Both the position numbers and the translations under genes were made by a program. DNA of 8,906 nt from Pseudomonadota bacterium (lineage in GTDB: Bacteria; Pseudomonadota; Alphaproteobacteria; Micropepsales; Micropepsaceae), in the NCBI GenBank assembly GCA_021817355.1, contig JAKAVI010000455.1:1-8906 (forward strand). Direction: 5' to 3'. This document shows positions 1-6,246 of this stretch, in pieces (the stretch's first letter is position 1; the number at the start of each line of letters is the position of its first letter). The notes beneath the pieces were generated by a model, which had not been told where the DNA came from, did no database searches, and saw nothing but the letters and a program-made list of their open reading frames with translations.

Positions 1-126
1 GGAAAATTCGCCGATTCGAACCCGACTAATGCCCAGTCCAGCCATGGCATGGGCGTCCGCCGACCACATTTCTTCGTCCCAGTGTTCGGGATAGTAGCAA
101 ACACCTAAACGTGGGAGCGCAGCCAT
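1..126 (-). CDS. GH42 beta-galactosidase, N-terminal fragment (cut by window edge)
   Basis: Only the first 42 codons are inside the window; the gene continues off the left edge. The translation begins [19 protein letters not shown] and ends in RVRIGEFS. The '[10 protein letters not shown]' block followed by an 'M..LG...VRIGEF' block is the hallmark start of glycoside hydrolase family 42, the first strand and helix of the (beta/alpha)8 barrel. Family members remove terminal beta-D-galactose from oligosaccharides, usually in the cytoplasm, and no signal peptide is visible. The catalytic glutamates lie outside the window and cannot be checked. The ATG is supported by a TAAGGA Shine-Dalgarno six bases upstream and by the motif beginning seven residues in. 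A lactonase on the same strand lies upstream, suggesting a sugar-catabolic operon. Family call is firm; exact substrate is not known. Confidence 0.9.
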   Translation of the reverse strand, partial: MAALPRLGVCYYPEHWDEEMWSADAHAMAGLGISRVRIGEFS

Positions 127-132
127 GTTGTG

Positions 133-138
133 TCCTTA
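133..138 (-). promoter_or_regulatory. Ribosome binding site of the GH42 gene, overlapping an upstream stop
   Basis: On the minus strand TAAGGA sits six bases before the ATG at 126. Its TAA is also the in-frame stop of an open frame running from 471 to 136, so the layout resembles a tightly coupled operon junction even though that frame encodes nothing I recognise. This site decides the GH42 start. Confidence 0.65.
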
Positions 139-246
139 GATGTTCTGTTCATGGTAGGTATCAGCCACCTGGGCAAAGGGAAGCGTCGGGTAGCACCATA
201 TCCAAGCGATGAGTGCCACGACCACTTTGTGTATTGCGAGCAGGCG

Positions 247-266
247 TGGATGGATGGATGGATGGA
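247..266. repeat. TGGA tetranucleotide tract, five tandem copies
   Basis: Five perfect consecutive TGGA units are visible (TCCA on the other strand). The tract lies 120-140 bp upstream of the GH42 start, within the open minus-strand frame, where it reads as Ile-His-Pro-Ser type repeats. A four-base unit shifts reading frame with each copy gained or lost, the property used by phase-variable loci in some bacteria. Five copies is short for that, and no recognised gene is interrupted by it. Confidence 0.8.
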
Positions 267-503
267 TCTTTGATGGCGCAAAGGTGACATGACTTCCCAA
301 ACGTGAATAGTCTGCGTGCACCCTCAGTTTGACCGGCCACACCCCAGCGATGGCTATGCTCTTTCGGAAGGCCCGTCTCCCTGCTTTCCAGCACGCCAAT
401 ACCATCCGCATTTGCTCGGCTCGATTCAGGTTGCCACGATAGTCCTTGGCTGATTTGATACTGCAGAACATTGCTACTCAGAACGACAATATCGCGTCCA
501 CCG

Positions 504-1376
504 CTAACCTGCGAAGTCAGGAACGGGTAGGCCCCCAATGCCGGCGTCGACGGCGAAAATTGAACCCGCAAGGGGTTCTCGGGCGAGCTGCCTTGGGTCA
601 AGACCGATCCGCGCGCTGGTGATGTATAAGGTTGACAGACCTGGTCCCCCAAAGGCGCAACTCGTGGGCTGTGAAACGGGGAGTGCGATGATACGGCTGA
701 TTTGACCATCTGGCGCATATCGCACAACGCGCCCGCCGCCCCACTGCGCGTTCCACAAATAGCCCTCGCAGTCCATTGCTGAACCATCAGGTGACATGGA
801 CTGTCCTAAAGTCGTAGCAAAGACCCGTCGGTTTGAAAGGTGAGCTGTCCTTTTGTCGAAGTCGAAGACAAAGATGGTTTGAATGCGGGAATCGGCGAAA
901 TAGAACTTGGTGTCATCCGGGCTCCACGCGAGCGTGTTGGAGATACCAGTGTTGTCTAGAACGCGCCTGGCGTTCCGATCGGCGCTGATGCAGTAGAGCG
1001 CGCCGGTGCTTTCTTTTTCAGCATCATGCATGGTGCCAACCCAGAAGCGTCCCAAACTGTCAGTCTTGGCGTCGTTGCAACGATTTTGAAGTCGGCACTC
1101 CTCGATACTCCATCGACTAAGGAGTGCGCCGCTTTCGGGCTCGAAGATCGCGCACCCGCGGTCACAGGCCACGATAAGGGTGCCATCCCCCCGGGTTGCA
1201 AGGCCACTTGGCTGCGCCTCAAGTCTAAAACGTCTGTGATTACCGGAGCCCGGGCAAAAAAATTCTATGGCGCAGCCTTTGATATCGACCCAGTAGAGCC
1301 TGCCGCTACGCTCATCCCAGCATGGTCCTTCTCCCAAAAGGCAATCGCGGCGTAGGATACATACGACTTCAGTCAT
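504..1376 (-). CDS. SMP-30/gluconolactonase (regucalcin-like) family sugar lactonase
   Basis: This 290-aa protein is full length for the SMP-30/gluconolactonase family, six-bladed beta-propellers that hydrolyse aldonolactones (glucono-, galactono-, arabinono-lactone) to the free sugar acid using one divalent metal. By alignment from memory to human regucalcin, the metal ligands are Glu16 (in LGEGP), Asn147 (GISNTLAW) and Asp197 (SPDGSAMD). Substrate-side residues are Arg99 and Asn101 in RCNDAKTD, followed by GRFWVGTM. The C-terminus (LPVPDFAG) is a normal family ending. There is no signal peptide, so it is cytoplasmic. I chose the ATG at 1376 because family homology begins there (MTEVVCIL..); the longer open frame upstream has no family similarity. 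No clear Shine-Dalgarno precedes it, but the start overlaps the stop of an upstream ORF (ATGACTGA), suggesting coupling. Next to a GH42 gene, it probably oxidatively processes galactose or arabinose; the exact lactone is not determined. Confidence 0.9.
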   Translation of the reverse strand: MTEVVCILRRDCLLGEGPCWDERSGRLYWVDIKGCAIEFFCPGSGNHRRFRLEAQPSGLATRGDGTLIVACDRGCAIFEPESGALLSRWSIEECRLQNRCNDAKTDSLGRFWVGTMHDAEKESTGALYCISADRNARRVLDNTGISNTLAWSPDDTKFYFADSRIQTIFVFDFDKRTAHLSNRRVFATTLGQSMSPDGSAMDCEGYLWNAQWGGGRVVRYAPDGQISRIIALPVSQPTSCAFGGPGLSTLYITSARIGLDPRQLAREPLAGSIFAVDAGIGGLPVPDFAG

Positions 1377-1698
1377 TGCCGGAGCCCATGCGATTGAGGA
1401 CGAATATGAGTGCCTCGCCAGCTGCCACGCCCAGCAATGGCAGACCCTTTTCACATGGCCCTGGTGCCGGCAGGGTAACAGTTTCTCCACGGCTCAAGGC
1501 TGGCGCATACTCCACCCTCGAGCTGGCTCCAGGGGATATGTTGAGCTGTTGCACGCTCCAGTTATCCTTGTTCAGACCCGGTACACGCAGCGGTGCCAGC
1601 AACGGATAAGGTGATGCGGCAGAGTAATTCCCCGACATCGAACAGCTGATGAGAGACAGGCTTTTCCATGGCTCGGCATAATTCCTCGAGGGCAACAT
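1369..1698 (-). other. Unassigned ORF coupled to the lactonase start; possible gene remnant
   Basis: A minus-strand open frame of 109 codons ends with TGA at 1371-1369, overlapping the lactonase ATG in an ATGACTGA arrangement. That geometry, together with the missing Shine-Dalgarno for the lactonase, is what a translationally coupled operon partner would look like. The product (..VPGLNKDNWSVQQLNISPG.., ending AGEALIFVLNRMGSGND) matches no family I recognise. The frame is closed by a TGA near 1723, and a different minus-strand frame (1831 to 1562) is open just upstream with some plausible-looking sequence (ALEELCRAMEKPVSHQLFD). A frameshifted remnant of one longer gene is therefore possible, but chance open frames are equally possible. 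Confidence 0.3.
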
Positions 1699-1831
1699 CG
1701 GCGGCCAGGCATGTTCGCCAACGGATCAATCCTGGGACCCGCCTATGGTTGAGCCGAAACACCGCCGTGCCGCAGGAACGGTCTAACCGGCGTTGGCCAC
1801 CCGCGGACGCAGTCATGGCCATAGGAGGCAC

Positions 1832-2575
1832 CCTCTGATGCTCAGTTCATGAGCCCCACCTATAACTCCAAATAGTCCGTCAAACCATCGGGCAGTCATG
1901 CTGTTGCGCAGCGCAGGAGACGCGCTATGCGGCCCCCGGAAGTATTCTCATCCAATGGGGACGGAAGCATTAGTGGGACATCACGATGGGCAGATAGGGG
2001 TGAGCAGGACAGAGCGCGGCGCTGGCGAGGAAGGGGATGTTGGCAGCCCCCAGCCGATATTTACTGCGTGGCCCAGGTTCGCGGTCGATCCCTTTGGTGT
2101 TTGGGACCTCGCGGCGGCTGGGGCGCAATGGGAGGATGGCACCAAGCCAGCTGGCAACCTGTTCAGCGAGCCGTTATCCGTTGCTTTGGCGCGCGACGAA
2201 CTTCCGGGGCAGCTTTCGCCGACAGGAGGACGCTACAAGCCTATGGCCACCGGCGCCTCAGCAAGGCCAGGAAGAAAGGTACAGGATGGTCATTGAATTG
2301 GCAAAAGCCTCCGCGCCCGGCCTGCTTGCCGGAGCGTTCTGGTTCTATAGGATATTGCGGGCCCAGGTGTGATGAACCGCACAGAACGCGTCTTCTCTGT
2401 CAGAGGAAGCAAAGGCTCAGCGATCTGTTCTGCTCTTGGCATACGCTTGTGCCAGGCACCACTGCCCCGCTCGAATGCACGTTGCAGTCTTCAATTGACC
2501 ACGCTTTGCTGCTCTGCCAAGAAGCCCTGAGTCAGATTGGATGAATTCACGCCGGACAGTCCGGAGAAGTATTTG
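1832..2575. other. Intergenic stretch before the TetR gene; no assignable gene
   Basis: About 740 bp without a recognised gene. All three plus-strand frames hold medium-length open frames. The longest (1927-2544, 205 codons) even has an AGGAGA ribosome-binding-like sequence, but its translation is rich in Trp, Arg, Gly and Cys with no domain pattern, as expected for non-coding GC-rich DNA. A 28-codon ORF at 2286-2372 (starts MVIELAKASAPGLL) has an AGAAAGG six bases before its ATG and a hydrophobic core; it could be a small membrane peptide but is unsupported. An imperfect dyad lies at 2392-2409. A TTGACC hexamer near 2496 lacks a partner -10 box. Confidence 0.4.
2392..2409. repeat. Imperfect inverted repeat upstream of the TetR gene
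   Basis: CTTCTCTG-T-CAGAGGAAG: a perfect five-base dyad (CTCTG/CAGAG) about a single T, with outer arms CTT/AAG that align if one G is bulged. It lies about 165 bp upstream of the TetR start. It shares a TTCTC-like half-site with the palindrome at 3358-3377, so it might be an autoregulatory operator, but the resemblance is short and the distance is large. Confidence 0.3.
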
Positions 2576-3316
2576 ATGCAAAAAGAGGGAACGCGCTCTT
2601 CTGCGGCAGGAAGTCAGCTGGATGGTGTCTTGCCAGCGCGGCAGGATAGAAGTCGCGCCGCGCGTGAGCGATTGCTCAATGCTGGTGAAGCCGTTTTTGC
2701 CAGCATGGGCTACAGCAGTGCTCATGTTTCCGACATCGCTTCTGCCGCCGGATGCTCAGTTGGAAGTTTTTATCGACGTTTCCGGGACAAGGAGGCGCTT
2801 TTTCGGGCGTTGCACCAGAAGATCATAGAACAGCGCCGTCAACGTAATGAGCATTTTTACGCTCGCCCCGAACTGGCTCAACTTCCGAGCGCTGAGGTTG
2901 TACGTCTTTTCGTCCATGACATACTTGGCTATTTCAAGCAAAATTCTGGCTTCATCCGCGCGTTGTTTCAACGAACGCTGGACGAGGGAAATCGGGATTA
3001 TTGGCCGGCGCTGCGCAGGGTCGCCACCATTGAGGGAGAGGGGCTTGCTCGGTTTCTCGACAGCCGCGGAGAGCTGAGCCTGCCTGCGGCACGCTATAAT
3101 TGCGACTTCATTGTCCGCGTGATCGAAGGAACGATCGTTCATGCGGTACTTCATGCCGGAAACGTGTTGAAGGACGAAGCGCGCTTCGTGGACGATCTTG
3201 CCCGGGTCGCCACGCGCTATCTCGAAATCGACTGCGCGCCAAACCCCGGCCTCAGTCAGAAGAGGGGCAGTCATCTCAGGACTTCCGCTACACGATCCCG
3301 GGCCCGCCGCGGCTAG
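2576..3316 (+). CDS. TetR/AcrR-family transcriptional regulator
   Basis: The 246-aa product has a typical TetR N-terminal DNA-binding domain at about residues 28-75. Helix 1 is RERLLNAGEAVFASMGY, and the helix-turn-helix runs from S/AHVSDIASAAGCSVGSFYRRFRDK with the conserved Tyr/Phe and Lys. The C-terminal part (about 80-215) is alpha-helical and variable, as expected of a ligand-binding dimer domain. The last 25 residues are basic (SQKRGSHLRTSATRSRARRG) and make it somewhat longer than the usual 190-220 aa. I chose ATG 2576 because GGAG lies nine bases upstream; a TTG at 2537 is an in-frame alternative adding 13 residues. It faces the sulfatase gene with 362 bp between, so a local role in controlling that gene is likely. 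Members usually repress and release DNA on binding a small ligand; the ligand here is unknown. Confidence 0.93.
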   Translation: MQKEGTRSSAAGSQLDGVLPARQDRSRAARERLLNAGEAVFASMGYSSAHVSDIASAAGCSVGSFYRRFRDKEALFRALHQKIIEQRRQRNEHFYARPELAQLPSAEVVRLFVHDILGYFKQNSGFIRALFQRTLDEGNRDYWPALRRVATIEGEGLARFLDSRGELSLPAARYNCDFIVRVIEGTIVHAVLHAGNVLKDEARFVDDLARVATRYLEIDCAPNPGLSQKRGSHLRTSATRSRARRG

Positions 3317-3344
3317 CCGTCCCGAAACTAACCAGAATGATGAC

Positions 3345-3372
3345 TTGACCTGCTCGTTTCTCAAGCCATAAT
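3345..3372 (+). promoter_or_regulatory. Candidate sigma-70 type promoter for the sulfatase gene
   Basis: TTGACC (3345-3350) and CATAAT (3367-3372) are separated by 16 bases; each matches the consensus hexamer at five of six positions. It lies just after the TetR stop codon and points toward the sulfatase, which would give a 5' leader of roughly 300 nt. This is the best promoter-like sequence seen in the window, but it is read by eye only. Confidence 0.5.
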
Positions 3373-3377
3373 GAGAA
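3358..3377. promoter_or_regulatory. Candidate TetR operator: interrupted palindrome over the -10 box
   Basis: TTCTCA-N8-TGAGAA is a perfect six-base dyad spanning 20 bp and covering the candidate -10 hexamer at 3367-3372. A TetR dimer bound here would block RNA polymerase. A second, wider imperfect dyad, AACCAGAATG (3330-3339) and CATTCCGGTT (3382-3391), nine of ten complementary, flanks the whole promoter. Assigning either to the adjacent TetR protein is inference from position and symmetry. Confidence 0.45.
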
Positions 3378-3379
3378 CT

Positions 3380-3678
3380 GGCATTCCGGTTTTGGCTTTA
3401 ACTGAGCGTGGTGCCATGAGCACTGGCGACAGCTGGCCCGAGCGTAGAGTTGCAGCGTTGCCATCTAGCCGGACAGGTGATGGTGGTTATGGTTTGTTAC
3501 CGCCAAGGCCTGCGAGGGCCAAGGTAATTTGTCCTTTGTAAACATGATCCGGTGCATTGCGCGATTGCGTCCGGAAAGCCGGCTTCAAATCCAAGGGAGC
3601 GACCCCTGATACGCACAGCACGAGGTCGCGCCACAATGCAATCTGCTGTTGGTCTTCCAGTTAGGCTAGGGGAACATC
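3380..3678 (+). other. Long sulfatase leader with small ORF and hairpin
   Basis: This stretch between the candidate promoter and the sulfatase ATG holds no recognised gene. A 41-codon ORF (3416-3541, starting MSTGDSWPERR) has no clear ribosome binding site and no family. At 3497-3527, TTACC..GGTAA arms enclose GGCC..GGCC arms around TGCGAG, a possible two-part hairpin with an asymmetric internal loop. It lies inside the last third of the small ORF. No known riboswitch class is recognisable. The sulfatase ribosome binding site AGGGGA is at 3668-3673. Confidence 0.35.
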
Positions 3679-5943
3679 ATGGGGTATCGACATCCCTCGG
3701 GTGAAGAATTTGGTGGCGTGATTGGCAAGACGGTTTACGAGTCGAAGCCCTGGTGGCCGGCATCGAAGCTGAAAAAAGGTGCTCCCAATGTTGTCGTCGT
3801 CGTGCTGGATGACACCGGATTTGCACATCTGGGTTGCTACGGTTCGACGATCAGCACCCCTAATATCGATGCGCTCGCGGCATCTGGTGCGCGCTTCACG
3901 GGCTTTCATACAACGGCATTGTGCTCACCAACCCGCGCCTGTCTGCTGACCGGTCGAAATCATCACGCTGTTGGCATGCGTGGGATTTCGAATTTCGATA
4001 CGGGATTTCCCAATATGCGAGGGGCAATTCCCAAAAGCGCAGCCACTCTCGCCGAAATTCTGCGCGACAATGGATACGCGACGTTCGCTGCTGGCAAATG
4101 GCATCTCGCACCTATGGCGGAATGTTCGGCCGCGGGGCCATTCTCAAACTGGCCGCTGCAGAAAGGATTCGATCGCTATTATGGCTTTTTACAGGGCGAG
4201 ACTGACCAATTTCATCCTGAGCTAACCTGCGATAACCACTTCGTCGATCCGCCGGCTCGTGCCAGCGATGGCTATCACGTTTCCGAAGATATCGTCGACC
4301 GCTCCACGGACATGATCCGTGACCTGACGTCACTGGTGCCGGAAAGGCCGTTTTTCCTGTATCTGGCCTTTGGTGCGATGCATTCGCCGCATCAGGCGCC
4401 ACAGCACTTCCTGGATAAATATCGCGGCAAATTCGATGCCGGTTGGGACAAGGTTCGCGATGAGTGGTACGCGCGACAGAAGCAGATGGGCATTATTCCG
4501 CCGGACACCAAATTGGCGCCCCGCAATCCCGGAGTGCAACCATGGGAGGAGCTTTCCGCAAGCCAGAAAGCCTTCGCGACCCGTCTGCAGGAAGCATTTG
4601 CCGCCATGCTGGAGCACACGGACCAGCAGATCGGCCGGCTGATGGATTTTCTCAAAGACATCGGCCAGTGGGAAAACACGCTTTTCGTCCTGCTATCTGA
4701 CAATGGCGCAAGTCAGGAAGGTGGCCAGTCCGGCGTGCTTGATGAAATGAAATGGTTCAACGGTATTGAGGAAGATGTGGATGCCGCTGTACGACGTCTC
4801 GATGATATCGGCACAGCCAACAGCCATTGCAATATTCCATGGGGCTGGGCACAGGCGGGAAACACTCCGCTGAAATGGTACAAGCAGAACACCCATGGCG
4901 GTGGCGTACGCGACCCCTTGATTGTGAACTTTCCCGGGCGGCTCAACTCGCCCGGAACGCTACGGCGCCAGTTCTGTCATGCCATCGATATCATGCCAAC
5001 GATTCTTGATTTTGCGGGGATAGACCCGCCGGACGTCGTGGCAGGCGTCAAGCAGATGCCTGTCCAGGGCAGGAGCCTGAGGCCTGCCATCGAAAACGCC
5101 GACGCGCGCATCGCACGGGAGACACAGTTCTTCGAGATGCTTGGCCACCGCGGCATGTGGAAGGACGGTTGGAAGGCGGTCACACGCCATCGTCAGGGAC
5201 AACCCTTCGACCAGGACCGCTGGGAGCTTTATCACCTGGACGAGGACTTTTCGGAAGCCAATGACCTGGCCGATCAGGAACCCGAACGTGTCAAGGCAAT
5301 GATTGATCTATGGTGGCAGGAAGCGGAGGCAAACGGGGCTCTGCCGCTTGACGATCGTGGAGCCGCAGCGCTCTTTGCGGCCTCCCGTCGTCCTGGGTTG
5401 CCTACGGCACGTGAGCGCTTTGTCTATTACCCTCCGCTTTCTCACATCGTGACCGACGCCTGCCCGCCGGTAGCACGTGGCTGGCACATGTCAGCTGAAA
5501 TTTCTCACGCTATCAGCAATGGAAGCGGCGCGCTGGTGGCACGAGGCAGCATCAACAGCGGCTTTGCGCTGTACATAAAGGATGGGCGTCCGCACTTCGA
5601 TTATAATTGCTTCCACGTTCACACCCACCTCACTGGCACCGAACCTCTGGCGCCAGGCGATCACGAAATTGAAGTGAGTGTGGCAAGGCGCGATGATGGC
5701 GGAGCCGATGTCGCTCTTGCTGTTGATGGCAAAGCCGTTGCCAAAGGCGCGATCACCAAGCTTTTGTTCATAATCTCATCGATGGGGATGGATATCGGAC
5801 GCAGCCTGGCGCCGGTCAATGGTGATTACGTCGAGCCGTTTACCTATGGGGGACATATCAGGCGCGTGGTCTTTGAGGTGCCATCCTTAAGACATGCCGG
5901 GGAGGCAATAGCCCAGGTACGGGCGGCACAGACCCAGCAATAA
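3679..5943 (+). CDS. Type I (formylglycine-dependent) arylsulfatase
   Basis: The 754-aa protein hydrolyses sulfate esters by the formylglycine mechanism. The sulfatase signature C-S-P-T-R is at residues 82-86, with Cys82 the residue converted to formylglycine and Arg86 supporting it. Metal ligands are Asp44 and Asp45 (VVLDDTGF) plus Asp340 and Asn341 (LLSDNGAS). Lys140 and His142 (AAGKWHL), His234 (AMHSPH) and a lysine at 398 or 401 (KWYKQNTHGG) complete the site. Residues 1-590 form the sulfatase core. About 605-745 resemble the LamG-like beta-sandwich tail found in long bacterial arylsulfatases of the Mycobacterium AtsA type. No signal peptide is visible, so it probably acts in the cytoplasm on an imported sulfate ester. 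It needs a formylglycine-generating enzyme, and none is encoded here. AGGGGA five bases before the ATG supports the start. Aryl versus carbohydrate sulfate cannot be decided from sequence. Confidence 0.93.
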   Translation: MGYRHPSGEEFGGVIGKTVYESKPWWPASKLKKGAPNVVVVVLDDTGFAHLGCYGSTISTPNIDALAASGARFTGFHTTALCSPTRACLLTGRNHHAVGMRGISNFDTGFPNMRGAIPKSAATLAEILRDNGYATFAAGKWHLAPMAECSAAGPFSNWPLQKGFDRYYGFLQGETDQFHPELTCDNHFVDPPARASDGYHVSEDIVDRSTDMIRDLTSLVPERPFFLYLAFGAMHSPHQAPQHFLDKYRGKFDAGWDKVRDEWYARQKQMGIIPPDTKLAPRNPGVQPWEELSASQKAFATRLQEAFAAMLEHTDQQIGRLMDFLKDIGQWENTLFVLLSDNGASQEGGQSGVLDEMKWFNGIEEDVDAAVRRLDDIGTANSHCNIPWGWAQAGNTPLKWYKQNTHGGGVRDPLIVNFPGRLNSPGTLRRQFCHAIDIMPTILDFAGIDPPDVVAGVKQMPVQGRSLRPAIENADARIARETQFFEMLGHRGMWKDGWKAVTRHRQGQPFDQDRWELYHLDEDFSEANDLADQEPERVKAMIDLWWQEAEANGALPLDDRGAAALFAASRRPGLPTARERFVYYPPLSHIVTDACPPVARGWHMSAEISHAISNGSGALVARGSINSGFALYIKDGRPHFDYNCFHVHTHLTGTEPLAPGDHEIEVSVARRDDGGADVALAVDGKAVAKGAITKLLFIISSMGMDIGRSLAPVNGDYVEPFTYGGHIRRVVFEVPSLRHAGEAIAQVRAAQTQQ

Positions 5944-5944
5944 G

Positions 5945-6007
5945 CAAGAGTGATACGCAGCCGGCGGGCGTGCAGTTTCGGTTGAGATATGCCGCCCGTC
6001 GCTCTTG
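5945..6007 (+). terminator. Hairpin directly after the sulfatase stop; likely terminator
   Basis: One base after the TAA, CAAGAG (5945-5950) pairs with CTCTTG (6002-6007), and an inner CGGGC (5965-5969) pairs with GCCCG (5994-5998), leaving a loop of about 24 nt. There is no real T-tract after it (CTTGTTG), so it may act as a 3' stabiliser or a weak terminator rather than a classical intrinsic one. Confidence 0.45.
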
Positions 6008-6246
6008 TTGAACCATAAGAGGCACCTGCCGCTCCTTGCGTCAGCGCTACGGTTGCGCACTATGGGTGGAGAACTGGAGGCCACGGCGCATCGAGAGCAG
6101 TGCAGGGGGGCCTTGATCCTCCGTTCTTCTTTGCTGGCAGTCTGGCTTCTGGCCCTCATTCCTAGCGGCTCCAGGCAACGCCCTGTTAACCAGAAGCGGT
6201 CATTAATCATGCCAGCGGCCAGGCCGGCCCGAAGAGATGCGAACGG
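6008..6246. other. Intergenic gap before the PLP enzyme gene; nothing definite
   Basis: No gene and no convincing promoter was seen. A TTGCGT hexamer at 6036-6041 has only a poor -10 match 16-17 bases later. A stop codon at 6187-6189 closes the downstream gene's frame, so that gene cannot extend far into this gap. Open frames here are short and unpatterned. Confidence 0.5.

Larger units (their letters stand above)
127..503. other. Gap between GH42 and lactonase genes; no recognisable gene
   Basis: About 377 bp separate two minus-strand genes. A minus-strand open frame (471 to 136, 111 codons) fills most of it and ends exactly at the GH42 ribosome binding site. Its product has a hydrophobic stretch (around HKVVVALIAWIWCYP) near the end but no family I recognise, codon use is not distinctive, and other minus-strand frames are also open across the stretch. 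It may be a degraded operon gene, such as a lost transporter segment, or simply untranslated sequence. A TGGA tetranucleotide tract lies inside it. I see no convincing sigma-70 promoter for GH42 here, so read-through from the lactonase side is possible. Confidence 0.4.

Noticed and set aside
161..787. 208-codon minus-strand ORF overlapping the end of the lactonase
   Set aside because: It is a different frame of the lactonase 3' end and the following gap; composition is Ser/Pro/Gly-rich with no domain pattern.
2090..2130. A 'FGVWDLAAAG' stretch recalling the FGE-sulfatase motif 'FGLYDMVGNVWEW', suggesting a decayed formylglycine-generating enzyme
   Set aside because: Only a handful of residues match; no flanking FGE motifs or catalytic cysteines could be found in any frame.
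1927..2544. 205-codon plus-strand ORF with an AGGAGA upstream
   Set aside because: Despite the ribosome-binding-like sequence, the translation is rich in Trp, Arg, Gly and Cys and shows no secondary-structure or family pattern; other frames are equally open there.
1377..2575. Insertion sequence remnant in the gene-poor block
   Set aside because: No transposase motif, terminal inverted repeats or target-site duplication could be seen by eye.
2756..3364. 202-codon minus-strand ORF opposite the TetR gene
   Set aside because: Antisense shadow of a clear TetR gene with no recognisable protein features.
3575..3605. GCTTCAAATCC resembling a tRNA T-arm
   Set aside because: No matching acceptor, D-arm or anticodon arm could be assembled around it.
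6036..6063. TTGCGT ... CACTAT as a promoter for the PLP enzyme gene
   Set aside because: The -10 match is only three of six positions; not better than chance.
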